This document shows, piece after piece, positions 8,702-16,136 of a DNA stretch of 64,000 bases. The notes under the pieces are model-generated. The model made no database searches. It saw only the letters and a list, made by a program, of their open reading frames with translations, and was not told the origin of the DNA. A program made the translations under genes and the position numbers. The first letter of the stretch is position 1. Each line of letters opens with the position of its first letter. The DNA lies in NCBI RefSeq assembly GCF_000196655.1, contig NC_014253.1, positions 496,001 to 560,000 of the forward strand, written 5' to 3'. This DNA comes from Methanohalobium evestigatum Z-7303. Lineage in GTDB: Archaea; Halobacteriota; Methanosarcinia; Methanosarcinales; Methanosarcinaceae.

Positions 8702-10324
8702 ATGCCAGTAATAACCCTGAATTATGAAGATCTTGAAAGTCTTACATCAGTCGACAGGGATACCATAGTTGAGCAGATCCCCATGATGGGTGCAGACATT
8801 GAACGAATAGAAGACGAATATATAGATATCGAATTTTTCCCTGACCGACCTGATTTATACAGTGTAGAAGGTGTTGCTCGTGCCTTGAGAGGTTTTCTGA
8901 ACATTGAAACCGGTTTACAGGATTACAGATTGGATTCATCAAATATTGAAATTGAGAAGGATGAAGACATTGAACATATTCGCCCCTACCTTGCATGTGC
9001 TGTTATCAGAAATGTCAATTTCAATGCAAATTCCATAAAATCTTTGATGGATTTACAGGAAGATTTACACTGGGGAGTTGGGCGCGACAGAAAAAAGGTT
9101 TCTATCGGTGTACACGACCTCTCAAATATCACCCCACCTTTTAGATATATGGCTGCTGACCCGGATACAAAATTTATCCCGCTTGATTTTACAGAACCAA
9201 TGTCAATGAACCAGATTCTTGAAAAACATCCCAAGGGCATGAAGTTTGCATATATTCTTGAAGGTTTTAATGAATACCCTATAATACTTGATGCTGACGA
9301 TAACGTTCTTTCATTTCCACCCATAATTAACAGCACCCGCACTCAGATAACCGAGAATACAACAGACCTTTTTATTGATGTTACCGGGCTGAGTGAGTCG
9401 GTATATGTTGCCCTCAATGTGCTGGTTACTGCACTTGCAGAACGTGGAGGAAGTGTCGAATCAGTAAAAATTATAGATTCTGATGGTAATGAAAAAACCC
9501 TACCTGATTTAGAACCTTTATCCTGCGAACTTGAAGTATCAGAAATCAATTCATTGATAGGAACTGAACTGTCCCAGGATGAAATATTAAAGCAGCTCCA
9601 GAGAATGCGTTATGGTGCTGATATAAAGAATAATAAATCAATTGAGGTTAAAGTACCCCCATACCGTGCTGATATTCTGCACAATTATGATATTGTTGAA
9701 GATATTGCAATTGGGTACGGGTATGATAATATACAGCCGGAATTTCCTGAAAGTGCCACATTTGGTAGCGCTCATGAAGTGTCGGTTACCAGTGACAACA
9801 TATGCGAAATCATGACAGGTCTCGGATATTCTGAAGTTATGTCTTTCACTCTGAGTAATGAGCGGGTGCATTTTGATAATATGTGCCGTAACAGAACAGA
9901 TGATGTAACCTATGTCATGCATCCAATAAGTGAAGACCAGACAATGGTCAGGACAACAATACTTCCAAACCTTATGGAAATACTCTCCATGAACCAGCAC
10001 AGGGAGCTCCCACAATCCATCTTCGAGTTTGGGGATGTGGTAATAAACAATAAAATCCACAGAAATCTGGCTGCGGTATCTATTCACCCTGAAGTAAACT
10101 TTACCGATATAAGAGAGATTGTGGATGCTGTCATGCGTGAGAGAATGGTTGAATATGAAGTAGAAGAGTCTGATGACCCTGCATTTATAGGGGGCAGGCG
10201 TGCTGACATATTGGTAAATGGGAAAAAGGTTGGAGTCATGGGAGAAATCTACCCTCAAGTAATTACAAACTTTGGATTAGGTGAACCTGTTATAGGGTTT
10301 GAAATGGAAATTATGGATTACTAA
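8702..10324 (+). CDS. pheT: Phenylalanyl-tRNA synthetase, beta subunit
   Basis: The beta subunit of the (alpha-beta)2 enzyme that charges tRNA-Phe. At 540 aa it has the archaeal/eukaryotic length, without the bacterial N-terminal EMAP-like domain. Visible are the N-terminal [21 protein letters not shown], the B3/4 editing region (about 95-270, including [17 protein letters not shown]), the B5 domain with [26 protein letters not shown] (about 320-345), and a synthetase-like C-terminal fold. pheS is not in the window. The ribosome-binding site GAGG lies about 9 bp upstream of the ATG. Confidence 0.95.
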   Translation: MPVITLNYEDLESLTSVDRDTIVEQIPMMGADIERIEDEYIDIEFFPDRPDLYSVEGVARALRGFLNIETGLQDYRLDSSNIEIEKDEDIEHIRPYLACAVIRNVNFNANSIKSLMDLQEDLHWGVGRDRKKVSIGVHDLSNITPPFRYMAADPDTKFIPLDFTEPMSMNQILEKHPKGMKFAYILEGFNEYPIILDADDNVLSFPPIINSTRTQITENTTDLFIDVTGLSESVYVALNVLVTALAERGGSVESVKIIDSDGNEKTLPDLEPLSCELEVSEINSLIGTELSQDEILKQLQRMRYGADIKNNKSIEVKVPPYRADILHNYDIVEDIAIGYGYDNIQPEFPESATFGSAHEVSVTSDNICEIMTGLGYSEVMSFTLSNERVHFDNMCRNRTDDVTYVMHPISEDQTMVRTTILPNLMEILSMNQHRELPQSIFEFGDVVINNKIHRNLAAVSIHPEVNFTDIREIVDAVMRERMVEYEVEESDDPAFIGGRRADILVNGKKVGVMGEIYPQVITNFGLGEPVIGFEMEIMDY

Positions 10325-10333
10325 TAATTATAT

Positions 10334-10598
10334 TTAGTAATACTTTTCAATCCCTTCTCTTTCCTTTTTCAGGTTGTTCCAAGATACAAGATTATATACA
10401 ACCATTAATATTAGCGAAAAATTTAGTAAAATTGCTGCAATGGTGCCAAGATTTAAAAGGTCATCTTTTATATCCATGATTAGCGATTTAAAACCACTGT
10501 CCTTTTTGTACTGCGGATGCATGATATCCAATTTATCATCACTGTATCCAAGATCCAGAGAACGTCCTAATGCATGTCTGGATAATCTGACTGCTCTC
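10334..10598 (-). pseudogene. C-terminal remnant of a matrixin-type zinc protease, membrane-anchored
   Basis: Read on the minus strand from about 10598, an open frame encodes SRHALGRSLDLGYSDDKLDIMHPQY, followed by a transmembrane segment (LGTIAAILLNFSLILMVVYNLV) and a charged tail. The spacing matches the metzincin motif H-E-x-x-H-x-x-G-x-x-H...DIMYP, but the residues are H-A-L-G-R-S-L-D-L-G-Y. The general base Glu and two of three zinc ligands are therefore changed. The frame has no start until TTG 10531, after the motif. Upstream it abuts the end of the TnpB element. The probable N-terminal half is at 12222-12698, beyond that element. Confidence 0.65.
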
Positions 10599-10599
10599 C

Positions 10600-10760
10600 C
10601 AAGATGAAGTCATGGGGTTCTCTTGGAACCACGAGAACCTCAACCTTTGACGAGGTTGAGCATTTGCTGATTCATAGACGGTACTTGCGAACTGATACCG
10701 GGACCAGTCGTAGAGGTACCATCTCCACAGCCGTTCATTCCCGCGAGCCCCACGGTATGC
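10600..10760 (-). ncRNA. Predicted omega-RNA (reRNA) covering the tnpB 3' end
   Basis: TnpB nucleases use an RNA transcribed from the 3' part of tnpB through the element's right end, whose last bases come from flanking DNA and act as guide. Here the stretch after the tnpB stop is rich in pairing. AACCTCGTC and GACGAGGTT-like segments straddle the stop, GTTCTCGTGG and CCAAGAGAAC can pair, and the terminal hairpin ends near 10600. The call rests on position and on knowledge of the family; the 5' end is a guess. Confidence 0.45.
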
Positions 10761-11989
10761 GTAGTTGGATTATAGTACGATGATTTTGTCAGTATATTGG
10801 CTGAAGCGTTGAGGTCCCTGTCTATTTCCAGACCACAGTTACTGCAGTGAAACGTTCTGTCCTCTAATTTCAGTTTTTCTTTCTTCTTAGTACCACAATA
10901 GGAACAGACCTGAGTAGTGTTATCGGGATCTACTTTGTCTACAATCTTACCTCTTTCAGCAGCTTTGTAGGTCACGTGCTGGACCAGTTTGTTCCAGCCT
11001 ACATCCGATATAGATTTGGCTAATCTGTTGTTTTTTACAAGATTTTTTATTTTCAAATCTTCGAATACAATCAAATCATATCTTTCCACCAACAACTTAC
11101 TCAAACAATGCGAGAAATGGTTTCTTGCAGATGCTACTTTCCTGTGAATTCTGTTCACTTTCTGTTTCTGCTTGTTATAATTGTTTGATTTGAATTCCAT
11201 TTTCGCCAATTTCTGTTGTTCCTTAGCCAGTCTTTTCTCAGCTTTCCTGAGGAATCGTGGAGGTTCGACAAAATCATCGTCTGAAGTTGTTATGAAAGAT
11301 TTGAGTCCTATATCAATGCCAACAGCGTTTGTAGGAGTAGATGGAACTGGATTATCCGGTAGCTCTACGGTCAGATAAGCGAACCATTGTTTGCCTTCCT
11401 TCTTGAGGGTACAGGTCTTCAGTTCGCCGTCTGGCAATCTATCAATATCAATTTTGATGGGTTTTGATTTACCGGTTATTTTGGATAGGTATAACTTGTT
11501 ATCTTCAAGTTTCCATCCGTTCCCATGCTGTTTATATCTGAAACTACTGAAATCTTCTTTACTCTTGAACTTCGGGTGACCTTTCGGAAGGATTCCGCCA
11601 TATTTGATGAAGCCAGAAGAATTATTTCCACACGGGACATCTTTTCTCTTGACGAACTTCCCTTTTTTAGGTTTTGTATTCTTCAGTCTGCCTTTTTTCA
11701 AATCATCGAAGAACTTGTCATAGGCAAAACATAATCTCTGGAACACGTCCAATCTTACTGATGAATGTATAGGATAATCCAGATTTTTCAGATGGTTTTC
11801 CAGTGATGAATTAGATACCGATAAACCGAACCTGTCGTATAATTCTACTTTGATAGATAGAAGATGGTTCCAGATTAATCTGCAGTATTCCAGAGTATCA
11901 TCCAGTTTTTTCTCCTGTTCAGGTGTAATATGTATCTTGAACCTCAGATTCCTGCAGTTTTGACCTTCTTTGCGGACCATCAACTCCAC
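10640..11989 (-). CDS. tnpB: TnpB RNA-guided endonuclease (RuvC-like, IS605 OrfB family)
   Basis: A 449-aa TnpB, the transposon-encoded ancestor-type relative of Cas12 nucleases. The three RuvC acidic residues are all present: D226 in GIDIGLKSF, E310 in LIVFEDLKI and D392 in DRDLNASANIL. The zinc ribbon is C362/C365/C382/C385 (CSYCG...CSNCG). The N-terminal helix-turn-helix region (RFKIHITPEQEKKLD) is intact, and there is no stop or frameshift, so it may be active. The start is either GTG 11989 or ATG 11980, behind GGGTGGAG. No tnpA is adjacent. Confidence 0.93.
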   Translation of the reverse strand: MELMVRKEGQNCRNLRFKIHITPEQEKKLDDTLEYCRLIWNHLLSIKVELYDRFGLSVSNSSLENHLKNLDYPIHSSVRLDVFQRLCFAYDKFFDDLKKGRLKNTKPKKGKFVKRKDVPCGNNSSGFIKYGGILPKGHPKFKSKEDFSSFRYKQHGNGWKLEDNKLYLSKITGKSKPIKIDIDRLPDGELKTCTLKKEGKQWFAYLTVELPDNPVPSTPTNAVGIDIGLKSFITTSDDDFVEPPRFLRKAEKRLAKEQQKLAKMEFKSNNYNKQKQKVNRIHRKVASARNHFSHCLSKLLVERYDLIVFEDLKIKNLVKNNRLAKSISDVGWNKLVQHVTYKAAERGKIVDKVDPDNTTQVCSYCGTKKKEKLKLEDRTFHCSNCGLEIDRDLNASANILTKSSYYNPTTHTVGLAGMNGCGDGTSTTGPGISSQVPSMNQQMLNLVKG

Positions 11990-12221
11990 CCACTTACTTG
12001 ATACTGATTATATGTTTTGAAACTATATAAAATTTACATAATGCTAGCGATTATACCATGAAATATAGAGTTAATTAGAAATCAACGAGGTTTTTCATCA
12101 TTTTTTAAACGAATTTTAAAGATATTGGTAAATTTTCAATTTACCAAGTTTAAGTTTGAATCTAAATTTCTAATTTAGAGTATTCTGATTCAAAGAGCAT
12201 GAGTAAACTCATGGGCTTTCT

Positions 12222-12698
12222 TTATCCCTGCACTACGTTTATCGTAAACATCGTCTGGTCACTATATTGATTCCACACACGGTATCTGTAGGAACCCACT
12301 TCTAAAAGTATATCAGAATTTAGTATACTGTTTCCAGAAGTATCAAGTTCAGACACTACTGCAGTGTTTTTTTTGAGATTTTCATTATCCAGATGCTTTA
12401 CCCATCCTATCCTAATGTCGGGATTTTTTGAATCCACCAGTTTGAATTCAGGAGTAAAACCCAAATGCCCGTTTCCACCCTGTTCCCAGTATTCGAGAGA
12501 CTTTTTCACCTGTTCATAATAGGTGGATTTGTAATGTGACGGGACGTTTTCATCGTCAATATAGACGGTTATCGGTGATTCATCCCATGGATTACTATAT
12601 TTAACAGGATATTCATTTTGTGCTGTTGTAGATACACCAGAAGCCATTAAAACAAGGGCAACAATCCCCAGCAAAAGGATAGTATTGGTTTGCAACAT
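12222..12698 (-). pseudogene. N-terminal part of a matrixin-type secreted protease, truncated by the TnpB element
   Basis: A 158-aa reading frame with a signal peptide (residues 1-27, LLLGIVALVLMASGVSTTAQ), then NPWDESPITVYIDDENVPSHY, KSLEYWEQGGNGHLGFTPEF and SKNPDIRIGWV. This is the layout of the pro-catalytic part of archaeal matrixin-like (peptidase M10/M12-type) proteins: YEQV...ALxYWE, then an edge strand before the zinc motif. It stops at TAA 12222-12224, right where the TnpB element begins and before any HExxH motif. The expected remainder, with a degraded motif, is at 10334-10598. Product, if made, would be secreted and inactive as a protease. Confidence 0.6.
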
Positions 12699-12775
12699 TT
12701 ATATCGGAAAATAATTTCCATTGATTTTTATAAAAAGGTTTTGATGAAAAATGAGAATAAAAATTTGATATCTGT

Positions 12776-12794
12776 AAAAAATAACAGAAAAAAA
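12776..12794 (-). terminator. Oligo-T termination signal after tRNA-Arg
   Basis: Read on the minus strand, the tRNA is followed at once by seven T (12794-12788) and then six T (12781-12776). Archaeal RNA polymerase terminates at such T runs without needing a hairpin. Confidence 0.55.
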
Positions 12795-12894
12795 TGGCGG
12801 GCTCGCCGCGATTTGAACACGGGTCAATGGGTGTCTTCGCAACTTTATTGTTGCACCGAAGCCCATTAGGATGTCCTGACTACCCTACGAGCCC
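12795..12894 (-). tRNA. tRNA-Arg (anticodon TCG) with a 23-nt BHB intron
   Basis: The acceptor stem is GGGCTCG/CGAGCCC with G73 and an encoded CCA (12797-12795). The T arm is CCGTG-TTCAAAT-CGCGG. The anticodon loop, after removing an intron, is CTTCGGA, giving anticodon TCG. The intron at 12833-12855, at the usual 37/38 position, forms a bulge-helix-bulge: CTTC pairs with GAAG, GCAAC pairs with GTTGC, and two three-base bulges carry the cut sites (GG^T and AC^A). A TATA-like TATTATTAAA lies at 12921-12930. The EndA enzyme encoded at 54746-55810 would remove the intron. Confidence 0.9.
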
Positions 12895-12965
12895 ATTACA
12901 GCCCCATACAATTGCAACAATATTATTAAAGTTTTTCATTGAAACAATCCTTTTTCAGAAATTAA

Positions 12966-13724
12966 TCAGATGAAACCAATAATAAGTCTAATGGCTACAA
13001 CCCAGAGAACGATGCCAAACATCTGATTAATGGTTTTTGACTTCAACCTGTATATCATAAAATATGAACCTACCTGTGCACCGAGAAAGCCAGCTAAAGA
13101 TGAATATACCAATAAACCAGCATCAAGGCTTCCAGTACTTGTACCGATATGTCCCAAAAACCCGGAAATTGATGTAAACACAATGATAAATAAAGAGGTC
13201 GCAGAAGCGGTTTTTATATTGTATCCAAGATATACCAACAATGGGACTATAAATACCCCTCCACTTAATCCCAGCAAACCTGCAACAATTCCTATCATAA
13301 AACCCGATATCAGACTAATAATCACATTTTTTCTGGTTCCTCTACCAGTACACTTTAGATGTCCTATTCTGGAACTGGTAAATACCATATGAATCCCTAT
13401 TAACAGCAACAAAACAGCAAATATCAATATCAGTAAATCCTGAGGTGTGCTTTTTGAAAAATAGGCTCCTATTGGTGCTCCTGCAACTGATGTTAATATT
13501 AAAGGTATTGCAGTTTTAAAATCCACCATCTTTTTTTTAGTGTAAAAAATGGTTGCTGAACCTGTAGCAAACGTGTTTATCAGTAGTACTGTTGGAATAA
13601 CAATATGCAAATCTATGCCTATCCAGTATAGGAGAGGAACATAGATTGTGGAACCGCCTGTGCCAATAATTGAAAACAGTATTGCAAGGAAAAAAACAAT
13701 TATAGCGATTAAAAACGGCTCCAT
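12966..13724 (-). CDS. TauE/SafE (DUF81) family membrane permease
   Basis: A 252-aa polytopic membrane protein with about eight hydrophobic helices. The family hallmarks are the two inverted repeats with Gly-rich starts, SIIGTGGSTIYVPLLYWIGI (about residues 18-37) and AGLLGLSGGVFIVPLLVYLGY (about 148-168). Members export or import sulfur-containing anions or other organic anions; substrate cannot be read from sequence. It stands alone, between the tRNA and the divergently oriented nitroreductase. Confidence 0.88.
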   Translation of the reverse strand: MEPFLIAIIVFFLAILFSIIGTGGSTIYVPLLYWIGIDLHIVIPTVLLINTFATGSATIFYTKKKMVDFKTAIPLILTSVAGAPIGAYFSKSTPQDLLILIFAVLLLLIGIHMVFTSSRIGHLKCTGRGTRKNVIISLISGFMIGIVAGLLGLSGGVFIVPLLVYLGYNIKTASATSLFIIVFTSISGFLGHIGTSTGSLDAGLLVYSSLAGFLGAQVGSYFMIYRLKSKTINQMFGIVLWVVAIRLIIGFI

Positions 13725-13978
13725 TATTTATCCCTGTGGTATTAATTCACTAATTTTTCAACACACTGTCCCAGCAAATTTACCAAAATTTTATCTCACT
13801 ACAATTCAACATAACCAACTCCAACTTTTTAGATTTATCTATCGATTATAAATGTTGATGGTTAATATTGCAAAACACTTGATAGACATTTTCAACAATT
13901 ATTTATAAATTCGCAGCATCAGTGTATTTAAAAGGGGAGTAGGGAGTATAAATATAATGAAAGTTTTGAGGTTATTGT

Positions 13979-14581
13979 ATGGCTGAAGAAAATATTGAAG
14001 AAAATCCAGTTATTGAAGCTATAAAATCACGCCGTAGTGTAAGGGATTATATTGATAAACAGGTCTCTGAAGATACTGTTAACCAAGTTATAGATGCTGG
14101 TATCCATGCACCCACAGCACTGGGTCTACAACCCTGGAACTTTGTAGTTATTAGTGGTAAAGACATTATAAAGGAGATATCAGACCACATAAAACCAATG
14201 GTGCAGGAACATCTCAAGGACAGTACTGAACAACTGGCCAAAGACCTGAAAGAGAAAATGAAAAACAAAGATTTCAATCTATTCTATGATGCCCCAATTC
14301 TGGTGCTTGTAATGCACAACAGGGACGACAAACTGGCTGACTATGACTGTGCTCTCTGTGCGGAAAATATGATGCTTGCAGCCCATTCGCTGGGTCTGGG
14401 TAGCTGCTGGATTGGTGCAGGTGCTTTTATACAGCAGAGCCCTGAATTGCTGGATGACCTTGATATACCACATGATTTCGAGATAGTGGCACCGATAATA
14501 CTGGGTTATCCAAGAAGCACACCATCTCCTATTGACAGATGCGAACCAATGGTATCATGGATATACAAGAAAAAAGATTAA
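13979..14581 (+). CDS. Nitroreductase-family flavoprotein
   Basis: A 200-aa FMN-dependent oxidoreductase of the nitroreductase superfamily. IKSRRSVRDYIDKQVSEDTVNQVIDAGIHAPTALGLQPWNFVVI (residues 15-58) is the FMN-binding N-terminal signature. CALCAENMMLAAHSLGLGSCWIGA (about 122-145) is the second conserved helix, and the C-terminal GYPRSTP supports the fold. The natural substrate is unknown. It starts at ATG 13979 behind a GAGG site, and is followed 27 bp later by a membrane-anchored unknown. Confidence 0.9.
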   Translation: MAEENIEENPVIEAIKSRRSVRDYIDKQVSEDTVNQVIDAGIHAPTALGLQPWNFVVISGKDIIKEISDHIKPMVQEHLKDSTEQLAKDLKEKMKNKDFNLFYDAPILVLVMHNRDDKLADYDCALCAENMMLAAHSLGLGSCWIGAGAFIQQSPELLDDLDIPHDFEIVAPIILGYPRSTPSPIDRCEPMVSWIYKKKD

Positions 14582-14608
14582 AAAGTATTCCATTTTATAG
14601 GTAATTAT

Positions 14609-15202
14609 ATGAGATTCAGAAAAATACCGATTGGAATTGTCATCATACTGATAGCAGCTGCATCCATCGGTATTTATGAAATCTCAATATCCAAAAAAAC
14701 ATTAAGCGAACCCAGAGAAGTTGTAGAAGATGGTGAAAAACATCTGATTTTTTATGATAATAGTAATAAGCGAATACTGACTATCTCGATGCTGTATCAT
14801 CAGGGATACAACAACAAAACCGGTGAAATACCATTAAGGGTTGCAGCCTCTCACAGTGAAAATACTGTTATAGAAAGCATGGATTTAACAGTCAAATATC
14901 CAAGAAGAGGGTCATGGATAGAAAAACGCGGTGATGTATTTTTGAAAACTCCCGATGGTTTTCCGTTCCCTGAAATACATTTTGAAAGAACAGAGAATTT
15001 TAACACCCGACTTGAAATCCCTGATATGAGCCCTCAAGGAAAGGGAACCGTTACTCTGCACTTTTTATTAAAACCTGCATGGAAAATTGAGGATAGTGCA
15101 AATATTACAGTTAATGTTAACACCGTTCTTAGTGAAAACCGATTATTTGGATACAAATACCATGCTCAAAAACAGACAACTTTAAAAATACCATCTGATT
15201 AA
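14609..15202 (+). CDS. Hypothetical membrane-anchored extracytoplasmic protein
   Basis: A 197-aa protein I do not recognise. It has a short basic start (MRFRKIP) and one hydrophobic segment at residues 8-27 (IGIVIILIAAASIGIYEIS), so it is probably anchored with its bulk outside. The remainder looks beta-rich and has no cysteines. The C-terminal half (VNVNTVLSENRLFGYKYHAQKQTTLKIP) suggests an Ig-like or sandwich fold. It follows the nitroreductase by 27 bp in the same direction and may share its transcript. Confidence 0.6.
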   Translation: MRFRKIPIGIVIILIAAASIGIYEISISKKTLSEPREVVEDGEKHLIFYDNSNKRILTISMLYHQGYNNKTGEIPLRVAASHSENTVIESMDLTVKYPRRGSWIEKRGDVFLKTPDGFPFPEIHFERTENFNTRLEIPDMSPQGKGTVTLHFLLKPAWKIEDSANITVNVNTVLSENRLFGYKYHAQKQTTLKIPSD

Positions 15203-15391
15203 AGATTATATTTAATGGACAGCTTTTTTGAGTTTGGATTAATATGAACAGAAAAACTGTCAACCGTTTTTCAAAATGCAATGGAATAAAAAAATTACTG
15301 CCATAAAAAAATTACTGCCATTTTGATATTTCTGATTTTCCAATTAACCATGAAAACTGTCATAATGGCTAAACTGTAGATTGCATTGAAA
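15203..15391. other. Intergenic region with a 17-bp tandem repeat
   Basis: The region between the convergent membrane-anchored unknown and the FeoA/DtxR remnant holds two exact adjacent copies of ATAAAAAAATTACTGCC (15286-15302 and 15303-15319). No gene is visible. The repeat is short and could be a slippage product. Confidence 0.6.
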
Positions 15392-15830
15392 TTAATTATT
15401 ATCCACTCTTACAAATACATAATCCTCCATCTCCTTGTCCACAGCATAACGGGTTTGGTCGAGATCGAAGACATAGGACGGATATGACTGTAACTGAGTT
15501 ACCGGCATTCCCGGAAGAATGCCCATTGACATTAGTTTCTGCAGTTTCCCGTTATCCTGAATCACAAAGTATGCGATTTTACCCTTTTGATTGAGTTTTA
15601 ATGCAGAAAGCGGTCTGACAATATTGCTTACTTCTTTATCATCCTTTTTACAGCATTCACCTTTTGGTATGGGATTGCCGTGAGGACAAGCTCTTGGATG
15701 ACTGAGCAGTATGCAGACCTTGTCATCAACGCCGTCATGCAAAATATGCTCGAATCCTCATACTGATTTGTGAACGCCTTCCTTTTTATCCAGAACATCT
15801 ACATGGCGTCTGACAACACTTTTTGCATTA
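15392..15830 (-). pseudogene. Broken DtxR/MntR-type metal regulator (FeoA-like C-terminal part)
   Basis: The last 116 codons read HDGVDDKVCILLSHPRACPHGNPIP, then a FeoA/SH3-like domain (IAYFVIQDNGKLQKLMSMGILPGMPV...). This is the dimerisation segment and SH3-like domain of iron/manganese-dependent repressors; HPxxCPHGNPIP is diagnostic. Just upstream the same frame reads SVVRRHVDVL..., then meets TGA at about 15763, then GFEHILHDGVDDKV, so a stop interrupts the metal-binding helix. I find no winged-helix DNA-binding domain further upstream. The gene is probably a remnant; an independent short FeoA-type product from an internal start is possible but unlikely. Confidence 0.7.
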
Positions 15831-16136
15831 AAGAAGCCAGTAAAGATGAACCGGATGTATTATTATAATTTATCTAATTCATCAAACCCTTATTCGAGAA
15901 ATCGGTTCACAGATAAAGAACCTGAAAACATATTCTTAAGCGGGAGTCTTTGATAGATACGAACTCGACAAATAGGTATTTTATCCTGTTCTTGAACATC
16001 TTGGATTCAAAGTTGTCTGGAAAGGATTAAACGAGGATACAGCAGAAATTCAAAAGGTATGAAAGGAAAAATACTTTAATAAACACCCCATATATAATCA
16101 GTATAAGGGTTAAAAGAATAATTTTCGGGGTCTTAT
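15831..16136. other. Intergenic region with faint coding remnants
   Basis: A 306-bp stretch without an intact gene. On the plus strand, 15945-16062 reads GVFDRYELDK, a TAG, then VFYPVLEHLGFKVVWKG and NEDTAEIQKV before a TGA. This looks like the end of a lost protein gene, but I cannot name the family. The last part holds the promoter and a GGGG ribosome-binding site (about 16127-16130) for the UPF0182 gene. Confidence 0.45.

Larger units (their letters stand above)
10598..12216 (-). mobile_element. Solitary TnpB element (IS200/IS605-type, IS1341-like), no tnpA
   Basis: The element consists of tnpB plus short flanks. Its right end, just after the tnpB stop, has the structured ending CCCCATGACTTCATCTTGGG (10599-10618 read on the minus strand), resembling IS605-family right-end hairpins. 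Its left end, upstream of tnpB, contains three hairpins in a row: 12125-12147 (10-bp stem), 12161-12179 (8-bp stem) and 12198-12213 (7-bp stem). No transposase tnpA is present, so movement would need one in trans. It sits between two pieces of what seems to be one protease gene. The outer boundaries are estimates, good to perhaps 10 bp. Confidence 0.7.
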
